Below, one piece after another: positions 33,946-42,979 of a stretch of DNA of 64,000 nt (positions are counted from its first letter, which is position 1; the number at the start of each line of letters is the position of its first letter). The position numbers and the translations under genes are program-made. The DNA comes from Actinopolymorpha pittospori (GTDB taxonomy: Bacteria; Actinomycetota; Actinomycetes; Propionibacteriales; Actinopolymorphaceae). A model generated the notes under the pieces. It made no database searches and was not told the origin of the DNA. It saw only the letters and a program-made list of their open reading frames with translations. Where the stretch lies: NCBI RefSeq assembly GCF_014873875.1, contig NZ_JADBEM010000001.1, positions 5,952,001 to 6,016,000 on the forward strand, in the 5' to 3' direction.

Positions 33946-35781
33946 TCAGTCGCGGCGCCGAGAAGATTCGCGGGCGAGAGTGGTGCGGTTGGCTGCGCCG
34001 GTCTTGCGCAGGATGGAGCCGACGTGCTTCTCCACGGTTTTGATCGAGATACTCAGCTCGCGGGCGATCTGTTTGTCCTGTAGGCCTTGCTCGACCAGCC
34101 GCCTCACCTCACGTTCACGTGGGGTCAGTCTGGGCCGACTGTTGTCATCGTGTGGGTCCGTCACGGTTGGCAACGTGGTCATGAAGGCGTCCCGGCGAGC
34201 CGCGGCAACGACCGCGCGCGTCAACTCGGTTGCTTCGGCGTCCCGGCTCACGAAGGCCGCGGCGCCGTTGCGAGCAGCGTCTTGGACATCGACATCATCG
34301 AAGGATCCGACGAGGAGAACGACCGCGACGTCCGGCGACGAGGACCGGATGTAGGAACTGAGCCTCACCCCGTCGATCGCGGATCCGTCAAGGTCGGCCA
34401 GCAGTACGTTCGGGCGGAGCAGGGCACACGCGTCCACGGCCTCGTCCGGACGGGTGATCTCCCCGACGACCTGGATCTCGGGCTCTGCCGTTGCCAGCAT
34501 CCGGACCAGGCCTGCTCGTACGATCGGTCGCTCGTGAGCCACGAGCACCCGCCAACGGTCACCACCTTGACGAATGCTCTGCGGGTTCTCGGCGAGCGGC
34601 ATCTCGACCCGAAGGTGAGTGCCCCAACCCGGCGTCGACTCGATGTGGACCTCGCCACCGACATGATGCGCCCGGGCGACCAGTCCCTGTAGCCCCAGAC
34701 CCCGAAAGCTCGGTCCGCCCGGCTGCGGCTGGACCGCCTGCAGATCGAACCCACAGCCGTCGTCCTCGATCAGCATCGTGATCTTGGCTTGGCTGTAGAC
34801 GATCCCCACCCGCATGCGGCTGGCCCTCGCATGCTCGACGACGTTGGTCAGCGCTTCCTTGACGATCCGGAAGAGCTGGTATCCGACCGTCGCCGGCATG
34901 GGCTGCCGAACGCCGACGATCGTGAGGTCCGCCTTGAGGCCGGCTGCCGACTCCGCCCAGGTCAGCTCGAGTCTGATGGCGTCGATCAACGCATCGGTGT
35001 CCAGACCACTGGGTGCGAGCCCCAGAACCGTGCGCCGCGTCTCGGTCAACGCGTCACGCGCCGCACGCTTGGCCCGGATGATGTCGTGGGAACGTTCCGC
35101 CCCGGAGCGCTCCACCGCGTCCAGGCGGAGCAGCACGTCTCCCAGAGCCCGAGCCACGGTGTCGTGCACGTCACGGTAGACGCGTTCCCGTTCGGCCATC
35201 ACGGCGGCTTCGCGCGCACGTTCGGTGGCGGTCATGTGAAGCGTCGCGTTCATGATCGCGATGGCGGCGTGCGAAGCGAACAGCTCCAACAGCCGAACGT
35301 CGCTGTCGGTGAAAAGCCGCTCGGGATCTTCACTGAAGACCACACAGCTGCCGATGATGTCGCCTTTCCACATGATCGGTACGCCGACGACCGCATGTAT
35401 TCGCTCGTGCTCGCGCCCGGCCAGATGCCCTTTCGGGACCTCCGAATAGCTGCGGAAGACGACCGGCCCCCGAGCGACCACGATCTGCCCGGTCACCCCT
35501 TCACTCAGCGGGAACGTCTGGCCGGAGTGGCACCCGACACCAAGGTCGACCTCCTTGCGGTAGGTCGCCGCCGCCTCGTCGACGGTGCAGATGGAACCAC
35601 TCTCGCAGCGCAGCAGATGGAGGGCGTGCAGCAGGATTCGGTGGAGGAGCGGGTCAAGTGTGAATTGACCGGCGAGATCTCTCGCAAGGCCGATGACGGT
35701 TTCCAGCTGTGTCCGGATGTCCGGCCCGGTGGGCCCGACAGCAGTGCTGCGTATCGGATGCGCGACTGTCTCAGCAGACAT
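33946..35781 (-). CDS. Histidine kinase and LuxR-type response regulator fused in one protein
   Basis: The order is GAF sensor (PLLHRILLHALHLLRCESGS to VVGVPIMWKGDIIGSCVVF), HisKA_3 dimerisation helix with the phospho-His (VYRDVHDTVARALGDVLLRL), HATPase (FRIVKEALTNVVEHARA; DDGCGFDL; GLGLQGLVARAHHVGG), a receiver-like domain, and a LuxR helix-turn-helix (LTPREREVRRLVEQGLQDKQ; SISIKTVEKHVGSILRKTGA). The receiver keeps the central Asp (LLADLDGSAIDG), but the acidic pair reads VLVAHERP and the Lys region AFVSRDA. ATG 35781 follows AGGGG; ATG 35898 is an alternative. It is the likely regulator of the adjacent catabolic operon. Confidence 0.85.
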   Translation of the reverse strand: MSAETVAHPIRSTAVGPTGPDIRTQLETVIGLARDLAGQFTLDPLLHRILLHALHLLRCESGSICTVDEAAATYRKEVDLGVGCHSGQTFPLSEGVTGQIVVARGPVVFRSYSEVPKGHLAGREHERIHAVVGVPIMWKGDIIGSCVVFSEDPERLFTDSDVRLLELFASHAAIAIMNATLHMTATERAREAAVMAERERVYRDVHDTVARALGDVLLRLDAVERSGAERSHDIIRAKRAARDALTETRRTVLGLAPSGLDTDALIDAIRLELTWAESAAGLKADLTIVGVRQPMPATVGYQLFRIVKEALTNVVEHARASRMRVGIVYSQAKITMLIEDDGCGFDLQAVQPQPGGPSFRGLGLQGLVARAHHVGGEVHIESTPGWGTHLRVEMPLAENPQSIRQGGDRWRVLVAHERPIVRAGLVRMLATAEPEIQVVGEITRPDEAVDACALLRPNVLLADLDGSAIDGVRLSSYIRSSSPDVAVVLLVGSFDDVDVQDAARNGAAAFVSRDAEATELTRAVVAAARRDAFMTTLPTVTDPHDDNSRPRLTPREREVRRLVEQGLQDKQIARELSISIKTVEKHVGSILRKTGAANRTTLARESSRRRD

Positions 35782-36225
35782 GGCAAGCCCCTGTGTCCTG
35801 CCATCCCGGCCGAGCGCTGCAAGGGCACGGTCGTCCCATTGATGCTCTCCGCTCGAGCTGAAGTTCGGAAGCGCCCCAACTTCATCTACGCCGGGCATGG
35901 CCATGGACCGGACTGATCGCCGACGTGTCTGATCAGGCACCGCCGCCGATGTCCCGGCAGGTGGCGTGAGCGCAATCGTTGAACGGGGCACTGCCAGCCA
36001 GTATCTCGATGGGTACGTTGGGCTGAGGTAGCGATGCCGTCAAGGTCAACGTCCTAGCATGGCCAGGTTGACGCGAGGCACTCCGACGCTTGGCTGGCTA
36101 CGGACTGCTGACGTGCGCGTACCGCGTCGCCGCGGCGGACCAGGCGTACGCTCTGGTCGACGCTGTCGACCCCGGTCCAGTGCGTGCTGAGGTGTGACCG
36201 CGAACCACGACGGAGGAGTGAGGAC

Positions 36226-37014
36226 ATGATGCGGCTCTCGACCTGCCTGGAGTGGCTCTACACCGAGGCGGGCGACGATATCGGTGACCGCGTGCGCGCG
36301 GCCGCCGCCGACGGGACCGACGCCGTGGAGATCTGGAGTTGGCGCACCAAGGACCTCGACAGTCTCGGATCCGCACTCGCCGAGACCGGCAGCCGGCTGG
36401 TGTCGATGATCGTCGACCCGCAGTCCCGGCTGGTCGACCCGGCGACGCGCGAGGAGTTCGTTGCGGCTGTCGCCGACTCGGTGGAAGTCGCCCGTCGGCT
36501 TGACGTGCCGTTCCTTGTCGCGGTCGCTGGCCAGGTGCGCGACGACGTGCCGCGGCCGGTCCAGCACGCGGCGCTCGTCGAGGCGCTGCGTGGGGCCGCC
36601 GAGGTCCTGGAGGGCACGGATGTCACGGTTCTGCTCGAGCCGCTGAACTCCCGTGTCGACCACATCGGCACCTACCTCGACACCACGAGTGAGGGTCTGG
36701 ACGTGATCCGCGAGGTGGGCTCGCCGCGGGTCCGGCTGCTCTACGACGCGTATCACTCGATCGTCATGGGCGAGGACCCGCGAACCGAACTTGGCGGCGC
36801 GATCGACCTGGTTGGGCACGTTCAGATCGCCGATGCGCCCGGCCGGCAGGAGCCGGGGACCGCAGACGTCGACTGGGCCGCGCTACTCGGGACACTGGCC
36901 GACCTCGGCTACACCGGGGGCATCGGGCTGGAGTGCCGCCCCTCCGTGTCGACCTCGCAGGCCATGGGCTACATCCGCGAGGTCGCAGGCCAGGTGGAGC
37001 GCTCGCCTCGCTGA
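36226..37014 (+). CDS. Sugar phosphate isomerase/epimerase (hydroxypyruvate-isomerase-like)
   Basis: ATG 36226 behind GGAGGAG gives 262 residues with a xylose-isomerase-like TIM barrel: RLSTCLEWLYTEAGDDIGDR, GTDAVEIWSW, TVLLEPLNSRVDHIGTYLD, VRLLYDAYHSIVMGED, LVGHVQIADAPGRQEPGTAD and GGIGLECRPS. The Glu, Asp-x-x-His and Glu metal ligands of hydroxypyruvate isomerase/OtnI-type enzymes are in place. It is divergent from the kinase/regulator fusion, so it could belong to the same sugar regulon. The substrate was not determined. Confidence 0.85.
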   Translation: MMRLSTCLEWLYTEAGDDIGDRVRAAAADGTDAVEIWSWRTKDLDSLGSALAETGSRLVSMIVDPQSRLVDPATREEFVAAVADSVEVARRLDVPFLVAVAGQVRDDVPRPVQHAALVEALRGAAEVLEGTDVTVLLEPLNSRVDHIGTYLDTTSEGLDVIREVGSPRVRLLYDAYHSIVMGEDPRTELGGAIDLVGHVQIADAPGRQEPGTADVDWAALLGTLADLGYTGGIGLECRPSVSTSQAMGYIREVAGQVERSPR

Positions 37015-37076
37015 AGGCCGTCGCCAGCGCGGCGAACTCGGCCGTCAGCTGAGTCCGCACCCGCCCGAGGGAACCC

Positions 37077-37955
37077 ATGAGCCTGCAGATGCGCGCGGTC
37101 GCGGCCTACGTGCGCCTGACCTACAAGGAGCGCCACGCCACCACCGCCGGCGCTCGTCGCCTGCTGGCGGCTGCGAAGGGGGAGTCGGCCCCACCGGCGC
37201 GGCTGCGCTCTCGGCACCAGGTCCGCTGCCGGCAGGTCGCCGGCTTCGACTGCTGGACTGTCGCCCCGACCGGCCGGGCCGCCGAGCGCGTCGTCGTGTA
37301 CGTCCATGGTGGTGCCTACGTCAGCGAGATTGTCGTCCAGCACTGGGGGTTGATCTCCCGTCTGGCCGACGCCGGGGTGCGGGTTGAGGTTCCGCTCTAC
37401 GGGCTGGCACCGCAGTACACCTATCGGGAGGCCTACCAGCTGCTGGAGGCCGTCTACCGGGACCTGCTCGTCGACGTCGACCCCTCCGCGGTCACCCTCG
37501 CCGGTGACTCGGCCGGCGGCGGGCTGATCCTGGGGTTCGCGCAGACCCTCGCCGCGGCGGGGCTGCCGCAGGCGCGCCGACTGGTGCTCATCGCCCCGTG
37601 GCTGGACATCACCATGTCCAACCCCGCCATCCCCGCTGTCGAGGCTCGCGATCCGATGCTGGGGTGGGTTGGCGCGGTCGAGATCGGGCGGGCGTGGGCC
37701 GGCGGCGACGACCCGGGCGACCCACGGCTGAGCCCGATCAACGGGTCGCTGACCGGCCTGCCGCCCCTCGACGTCTACGCCGGCACCCGCGACCTGCTCC
37801 TGCCCGACATGGTCCGTCTCCGGGAGCGCGCCGCCGCCGAGGACGTGACGATGCGACTCACGGTCTGCGACGGCGCCGTGCACGTCTACCCGCTTACTCC
37901 TACCCCCGAAGGCCGCGCCGCCGCGGCCGCGATCGTGAGGGAGATCGCCGGATGA
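37077..37955 (+). CDS. Alpha/beta hydrolase of the HSL/esterase type
   Basis: A 292-residue hormone-sensitive-lipase-like esterase. The oxyanion-hole motif VVVYVHGGAYVSE (about residue 75), the nucleophile elbow VTLAGDSAGGGLILG (about 145), Asp in AGTRDLLLPDMV (about 240) and His in DGAVHVYPLTP (about 270) form the catalytic set. There is no signal peptide. It starts 62 bp after the isomerase gene on the same strand and may be co-transcribed. Natural esters are unknown. Confidence 0.88.
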   Translation: MSLQMRAVAAYVRLTYKERHATTAGARRLLAAAKGESAPPARLRSRHQVRCRQVAGFDCWTVAPTGRAAERVVVYVHGGAYVSEIVVQHWGLISRLADAGVRVEVPLYGLAPQYTYREAYQLLEAVYRDLLVDVDPSAVTLAGDSAGGGLILGFAQTLAAAGLPQARRLVLIAPWLDITMSNPAIPAVEARDPMLGWVGAVEIGRAWAGGDDPGDPRLSPINGSLTGLPPLDVYAGTRDLLLPDMVRLRERAAAEDVTMRLTVCDGAVHVYPLTPTPEGRAAAAAIVREIAG

Positions 37956-38002
37956 CTGCCGTCGCGCGCACTGGCCGGCCCCGCATGCGGTAGGTGTAGG
38001 GC

Positions 38003-38524
38003 ATGCGGGCAGTCCACGTCCTGAGGTCGCAGTGGCAGCAGTCGGCGGAGCGTCTGGAGCGGCGCCTGGATGGGCTGAGTGACGACGAGTACTTCTGGGA
38101 GCCAGCTCCCGGCGGGTGGAACGTCTACCTCGACCCGGAGCGGGGCGGTTGGAGCTATCCATACGAGTTCGCGCCCGATCCTGCGCCGGTCACCACGATC
38201 GCCTGGAGGCTTGTCCATATCGCTGCCGACAACCGGATCTACTGGGAGCACGCTTTCGGTCCTGGCGAACGCAACTTCGCCGACCTGACTGTGCCGTCCA
38301 CGGCGGGGGCAGCCATCGACAGCTGGACGCGGAGCCGAGAATCGGTCACCGAATGGATCGAGCACGCGACTGACGGAGACCTTGACGAGCAACGGCCGAG
38401 TCACCTGGGCGGCACACGGTCGGCGGGCGCGGTGCTGCAGATTCTGATCGACGAACAGATCCACCATGGCGCCGAGATCGCACTACTGCGTGACCTCCAT
38501 CGCTGGACGAGGACCAGTCAGTAG
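38003..38524 (+). CDS. DinB-family protein
   Basis: A 173-residue four-helix-bundle protein of the DinB/YfiT metalloenzyme group. Putative metal ligands are the His in WRLVHIAADNRIYWEH and the His pair in IDEQIHHGAEIALLRD. The conserved DEYFWEPAPGGWNVY lies near the N-terminus. Such proteins often act in thiol-dependent (mycothiol) transferase chemistry in actinobacteria. The specific role is not known. It is followed by a strong hairpin. Confidence 0.82.
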   Translation: MRAVHVLRSQWQQSAERLERRLDGLSDDEYFWEPAPGGWNVYLDPERGGWSYPYEFAPDPAPVTTIAWRLVHIAADNRIYWEHAFGPGERNFADLTVPSTAGAAIDSWTRSRESVTEWIEHATDGDLDEQRPSHLGGTRSAGAVLQILIDEQIHHGAEIALLRDLHRWTRTSQ

Positions 38525-38536
38525 ACGGTGTCGGAG

Positions 38537-38578
38537 CACGGCCCCCAGGGCGCCGCAAGGGCGGCCCTGGGGGCCGTG
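38537..38578. terminator. Bidirectional hairpin between dinB-like and Gfo/Idh/MocA genes
   Basis: A perfect 15-bp stem (CACGGCCCCCAGGGC pairing with GCCCTGGGGGCCGTG) with a 12-base loop lies 12 bases after the dinB-like stop and 60 bases before the stop of the convergent oxidoreductase gene, so it can end both transcripts. Confidence 0.8.
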
Positions 38579-38637
38579 TCAGTGGCCATGACCTCCGAAC
38601 AGGCGAATCCGGCTCCGTCCGGCGGCTGCTGGGTGGT

Positions 38638-39855
38638 TTACCAGGCAGGGTTCTCGGGGCCGTCTCCGAAGTCCGGGATCGGCAACCGGGCGCCGCCCTG
38701 GCGGGCCGACTCGAGCGCGATCACACCCGGCAGCGTGAACCGGGCCGCCTTCCAGGCGTTCACCGGCGGCTGCGTCTTGGTCGTCACCGCTCGGACGAAG
38801 TCGTCGGCCAGGAAGTGGTGGGAGCCCTCATGCCCGTTGTGCGCACCCTCGAACTCCTTGGGCAGCCGGCTGCGGTCCTGCACCTTGGCGGTGCCGGAGG
38901 CGAAGCTCTGCATCAGTGCCGGGTCGACATCGCCGAAGCCCTCCGGCACCTGGGCGTTGCGGGTGTAGAAGAGGTCGCTGATGTCGAGGGTGTCGCCCTT
39001 GCGGTAGTCCTCGCCCTCGGTCTTGATGCTCCAGGTGGCGCCCTGACCGGTCTGCTCCATCACCGAGTCGGTGCCGTAGAACCGGAACCGGGACTCATGC
39101 CCTCGCCAGTAACCGACCCGGCGGAACTCGTTGGTGCGCATCGCGCCGCCGTCGGCGAGACCGAACAGCGCACTCATGTTGGAGAAGTCGTTGCCCCACA
39201 GCGACACGTCCTTGTCGAAGACGCCGTCGCCGCGGTCATCGTGGATGCCGATGCAGCTGACGCTGGTGGCGTAGGTCGGCAGCGCGCCGAGGACACCACC
39301 GATCGCGTGCGTCGGGTAGAGCATGGGCGGGTAGCTGGCGGTCTTCTTCCAGTCGTCGCCGCCGCTGTACCGGTAGGCGGCGTAGAAACCGTTGTCCATG
39401 TCGTGGACGTAGTCGCCCTCGGCGTAGAACACCCGCCCGAACGCGCCCTCGGCGACCTTGCCGCGGGCCCAGACCACGGCCGGGTTGTAGTAGCTGGTCT
39501 CGCCCATCATGTAGATCAGCCCGGTCTCGGTGACCTTGTCGATGATGGCCTTGATCTCGTCGACGGTGATTGCCATCGGCACCGCGGAGTAGACGTTCTT
39601 GCCGGCCTCCAGCGCCTGCAGCACCAGCGAGCCGTGCGTCCAGCGCTGGGTCATCACCGCCACCGAGTCCACGTCGGAGGCCAGCATCTCCTCGACGTCG
39701 GCGAACGTACCGGCCAGGTCGTACTTCTCCTGGTGCTCCTTGGCCCGTTCGGGAACGAGGTCGCAGGCGTAGATCGCCTCGACGTCGGGATGCTTCTGCC
39801 ACAACGAGATGAAACTGCGGGCGAACTGCCCGGTACCGATGACGCCGATCTTCAT
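38638..39855 (-). CDS. Gfo/Idh/MocA-family NAD(P)-dependent oxidoreductase
   Basis: From ATG 39855 (AAGGA about 8 bases upstream; another ATG at 39864) the 405-residue protein begins MKIGVIGTGQFARSFISLWQ, the Rossmann glycine motif, and has AIYACDLVPERAKEHQEKYD. In place of the usual EKP it reads VYSAVPMAITVDEIKAIIDK. The barrel half includes TSYYNPAVVWARGKVAEGAF and YPPMLYPTHAIGGVLGALPT with the conserved His. This is the long subfamily that acts on sugars or glycosides. The missing EKP Lys is notable. It has no operon partners. Confidence 0.85.
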   Translation of the reverse strand: MKIGVIGTGQFARSFISLWQKHPDVEAIYACDLVPERAKEHQEKYDLAGTFADVEEMLASDVDSVAVMTQRWTHGSLVLQALEAGKNVYSAVPMAITVDEIKAIIDKVTETGLIYMMGETSYYNPAVVWARGKVAEGAFGRVFYAEGDYVHDMDNGFYAAYRYSGGDDWKKTASYPPMLYPTHAIGGVLGALPTYATSVSCIGIHDDRGDGVFDKDVSLWGNDFSNMSALFGLADGGAMRTNEFRRVGYWRGHESRFRFYGTDSVMEQTGQGATWSIKTEGEDYRKGDTLDISDLFYTRNAQVPEGFGDVDPALMQSFASGTAKVQDRSRLPKEFEGAHNGHEGSHHFLADDFVRAVTTKTQPPVNAWKAARFTLPGVIALESARQGGARLPIPDFGDGPENPAW

Positions 39856-40536
39856 GTCGATCATCCTTACCGCTGGTCTTGATCGTGTACGAGCGGGGAT
39901 CGCCCTGCCGGTTTGCACCGACGCGTTTCGTGGATTCTGCCAATTCTGTCCAATGTGTCCAGGTCCGCGCCCCGCGGCCCCCTCGATCGCTGGGCGCTGA
40001 CGGCCGCAGGGCGCACAGCACGGTCGGTGGCATGACTCAGCGGGGTGATGGTGCGCCGTACGGACGTCCGCGATGGCCACCAGGCCAACTACGAGGAGTC
40101 GTGAGCCCGGTCGACATCCTCTGGCTGGTGGCAGAGCACGTGGTCGCAACTGGCCGCAAGTGGTCGCGGAGTTCGCCCACTCCTGGGTGAGCCTACGAGG
40201 GGCTCCGTCCCTCGCCGCGCTCGATCGGGTACGGGCGGTCAGCCTCCGCGGGGCCGCGGGTCCGAGGCCGGGCCAGCGGCGGTGGGCTGCGGCAGTCGCC
40301 ACCGGGCGGACCTAGAACGAAGGCGGCTCGTCGTGCGCCCAACGGCGGATGTCCTCGGCAACTGAGGGGTCCAGTTCGGCCAGCGCTGCGTAGATGCGTC
40401 CATCAGAGGATGGGCCCATGCAGGATCGCGTGCATCTTTCGCAGCCCGGCCCTACCCGGCCTGCGAAGGGGCCGCCTGTCCGGAGCGACTGCTCCGATGA
40501 CCTCGAAGGCAGTTTCCAGAAGGAAATGATTCAGGT
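39856..40536. other. 680-base region between oxidoreductase and IS21 copy B
   Basis: The first part should contain the promoter of the oxidoreductase gene, and no clear consensus was seen. A short minus-strand frame at 40312-40419 encodes GRIYAALAELDPSVAEDIRR in a protein-like composition (35 residues from ATG 40419, ending WAHDEPPSF) and may be a real small gene or the end of a larger broken one. Another minus-strand stretch next to the IS21 (LNHFLLETAFEVIGAVAPD) also looks coding but has no start; it may be the tail of the gene cut by the IS. Confidence 0.4.
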
Positions 40537-40619
40537 TGTCAATGGCCAAGTGCGTGTCCCCGCTGGTGGCCATCTAAAAGTCCCCGTTCCTCGGGTTTGA
40601 TCAGCTTGTGGTGAGGCGT

Positions 40620-41381
40620 TCACCTCCTGGTGTGTCGGGCTTGTCGCATGCGGTAGCTCTCGCCGTCGGTGACCACGGTGTTGCAGTGGTGGAGGAGTCG
40701 GTCGAGGAGACTGACCGCCGTGGTCTGTTCGGGTAGGAACCGGCCCCATTGCTCGAAGGGCCAGTGCGAGGCCACGCCGAGGGATCGGCGTTCGTAGGCG
40801 GCGGCGACGAACCGGAACAGCAGTTGGGTGCCGGTGGCGTCCAGGGGTGCGAACCCGAGCTCGTCGATGATGATCAGGTCGTTGCGCAGGAGGGTGTCGA
40901 TGACACGGCCGACGGAGTTGTCGGCGAGGCCTCGGTAGAGGGTTTCGACCAGTTCGGCCGCGGTGAGGTAGCGGACTTTGTGGCCTTGTTCGACGGCGGC
41001 GACGCCAAGCGCGACGAGTAGGTGCGACTTGCCGGTGCCGGCCGGTCCGATCAGGCAGGTGTTCTCTTTCGCACGGATCCATTCCAGGTTGGCGAGGTAG
41101 TCGAATGTTCCTTTGGGTACGGAGGAAACGGTCAGGTCGTACTCCTCGAGGGTCTTGACGAGGGGGAAGGCCGCGGCCTTGAGCCGGTTGCGGGCGTTGG
41201 AGGCCTCGCGGGCGGTGATCTCGGCCTCGATCAGCGTCCGGAGTAGCTCTTCTGGTGTCCAGCGCTGGGTCTTGGCCGTTTGGAGCAGCTCGGGAGCGAG
41301 TTTGCGGATCGCGGCTAGTTTGAGGCGGCGCAGTCCCTCGGTCAGGTCAGCGGCCAAGGTAGGCGGGCTGGACGCGGTCAT
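40620..41381 (-). CDS. istB: IS21 helper ATPase IstB (copy B)
   Basis: This 253-residue AAA+ helper has Walker A TCLIGPAGTGKSHLLVALGV, Walker B LIIIDELGFAPLDATGTQLL and SLGVASHWPFEQWGRFLPEQ, and a C-terminal VSLLDRLLHHCNTVVTDGES as in the IstB/IS1415 branch. It overlaps istA by 4 bp. It is intact and distinct from copy A. Confidence 0.95.
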   Translation of the reverse strand: MTASSPPTLAADLTEGLRRLKLAAIRKLAPELLQTAKTQRWTPEELLRTLIEAEITAREASNARNRLKAAAFPLVKTLEEYDLTVSSVPKGTFDYLANLEWIRAKENTCLIGPAGTGKSHLLVALGVAAVEQGHKVRYLTAAELVETLYRGLADNSVGRVIDTLLRNDLIIIDELGFAPLDATGTQLLFRFVAAAYERRSLGVASHWPFEQWGRFLPEQTTAVSLLDRLLHHCNTVVTDGESYRMRQARHTRR

Positions 41382-42979
41382 GAGATGATCTCCCTTGCGG
41401 GGTTGGTGTTGCGGGGCTCGGCCGGAGTGCTGTGCTCGGCATCTGTGGTGAGGGCGTAGTCGGCCAGGGACCGGACCGGGACAGCGGGTAATGGCAGGAT
41501 CAAGACATCACCGGGCTCGGCCGGTTCGGGCGCACCGGCGCCGGTGGCCAGGATGGAGCGGACGTCGGCGGCCTTGAACCGGCCGAACGCCACCGCCCGG
41601 TTCAGCGCGGCCAGCAGTGCCTGACGGCCGTGTGCTGCTTCGAGCGTGGTGATGTCGGCGAGCTCGGCGGCTAGGCGGGAGTTCCCGGCCGCGGCTGCGC
41701 CCTTGATGAACTCTTCGGCGACGTCCCCGAGCGCGCAGAAGTCTTTCTCCGCTTGGGTTTTGGCCCGCACCGCCCGCGCGGGCAGCTCGGGGCGAGGGCC
41801 GCCGTAGTGTTCGTCGAGTATGCTCGCCTCCCCCGGTGCGACCAGCCGATGTTCTGCCAGCACCTGCCCCGTGCCCGGTTCCAGGACCAGCAACCGGCCA
41901 CCGACTCCGCCCGGCGCCGAGCCGGCGTGACAGATGATCTGCACGCTCGCGCCGATCGAAGAAGTCGGGACGGAGTAGCGGGCCGAGCCGTATCGCACAC
42001 ACGAGAGCCGGTCGACCTTCCGGAGGGTCGCCCTCCCCAGGCTCGGACGTAGCGAGGGCAGCTCGCCTAGCAGCCCTCGCTCGGCTGGCAGCCGCTCGGC
42101 CGGAACCGCGCAGATCTCGGCATGCCTTACCTGGTTGACCTCCCGGCACCACTGGGCTGCGGCCGTGTTGGCCGCAGGAAGGTCGGCGAACGGCGCCTGC
42201 GGGATGAGCAGGTCGCGCTTGGCGTAGCCGACCAGGTTCTCCACCATGCCCTTGGACTGCGGATCGGCGGCCTCGCAGAAGTCCGGGCGGAACCGGTAGT
42301 GCGCGGCGAACCGCACATACCCACCCGTGGGGACCACGGCATTCGCCACGACACCGGCCTTCAGACAGCCCATCCGGTCCGCGAGCACCACCTTTGGGAC
42401 TCCGCCGAGGGATTCGAAGCACTCGGCCAGCAGCCGCAGCGTCGTCTCGGCCCGCTCATCGTGAGCGAACCGGACGAACCGGTACCGCGACCAGGCCAGT
42501 ACCGCGCAGAACACGTGCACCCCGAGCTCGACACCCCAGTCGATCAGCAGATGCTGCCCCGGCGCCCACACCCCGGGCCGTCTGCCGCGGTGATTGTCCT
42601 TACGCCATTGGCCTTTCGCGTCCGCCACCAGACGCCGGAAGTTCCGCGCCGACCCGGCATAGCCTGCTGCGGCCGCCACTGGCAACAGCCGCTTGGCCGA
42701 GATCCTCCCGCTCGTGGCCTCCACCCGTCTGGCCACCAGGTCGCCGACCTCGTCATAGTTGTGCCCGCGCGGCTCCCGCTCCGAGGCCACGTCCCCGCCG
42801 GCCTCCTGCCGCTCGATCACCCGTTTCACGGTCTTGTGAGACACGCCGCACATCGCGGCCGCGCCCCGATACGTGCCTACCTCGCGGTAAGCAGCGATGA
42901 TGTCCATACGTTCCCTCGCAGATAACAATGGGGAGCTCCCTGAGCGGTGCGGTGACTGGCTAGACACCGCCACCGTCAC
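41378..42979 (-). CDS. istA: IS21 transposase IstA (copy B)
   Basis: This 533-residue DDE transposase has an N-terminal helix-turn-helix (YRGAAAMCGVSHKTVKRVIE), LLIDWGVELGVHVFCAVLAW (first Asp), GGVPKVVLADRMGCLK (second Asp) and DPQSKGMVENLVGYAKRDLL (Glu). The C-terminal beta segment is RYGSARYSVPTSSIG. The stop overlaps the istB start. The initiation codon is near 42979; a start further inside is possible. It appears functional. Confidence 0.93.
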   Translation of the reverse strand: MTVAVSSQSPHRSGSSPLLSARERMDIIAAYREVGTYRGAAAMCGVSHKTVKRVIERQEAGGDVASEREPRGHNYDEVGDLVARRVEATSGRISAKRLLPVAAAAGYAGSARNFRRLVADAKGQWRKDNHRGRRPGVWAPGQHLLIDWGVELGVHVFCAVLAWSRYRFVRFAHDERAETTLRLLAECFESLGGVPKVVLADRMGCLKAGVVANAVVPTGGYVRFAAHYRFRPDFCEAADPQSKGMVENLVGYAKRDLLIPQAPFADLPAANTAAAQWCREVNQVRHAEICAVPAERLPAERGLLGELPSLRPSLGRATLRKVDRLSCVRYGSARYSVPTSSIGASVQIICHAGSAPGGVGGRLLVLEPGTGQVLAEHRLVAPGEASILDEHYGGPRPELPARAVRAKTQAEKDFCALGDVAEEFIKGAAAAGNSRLAAELADITTLEAAHGRQALLAALNRAVAFGRFKAADVRSILATGAGAPEPAEPGDVLILPLPAVPVRSLADYALTTDAEHSTPAEPRNTNPAREIIS

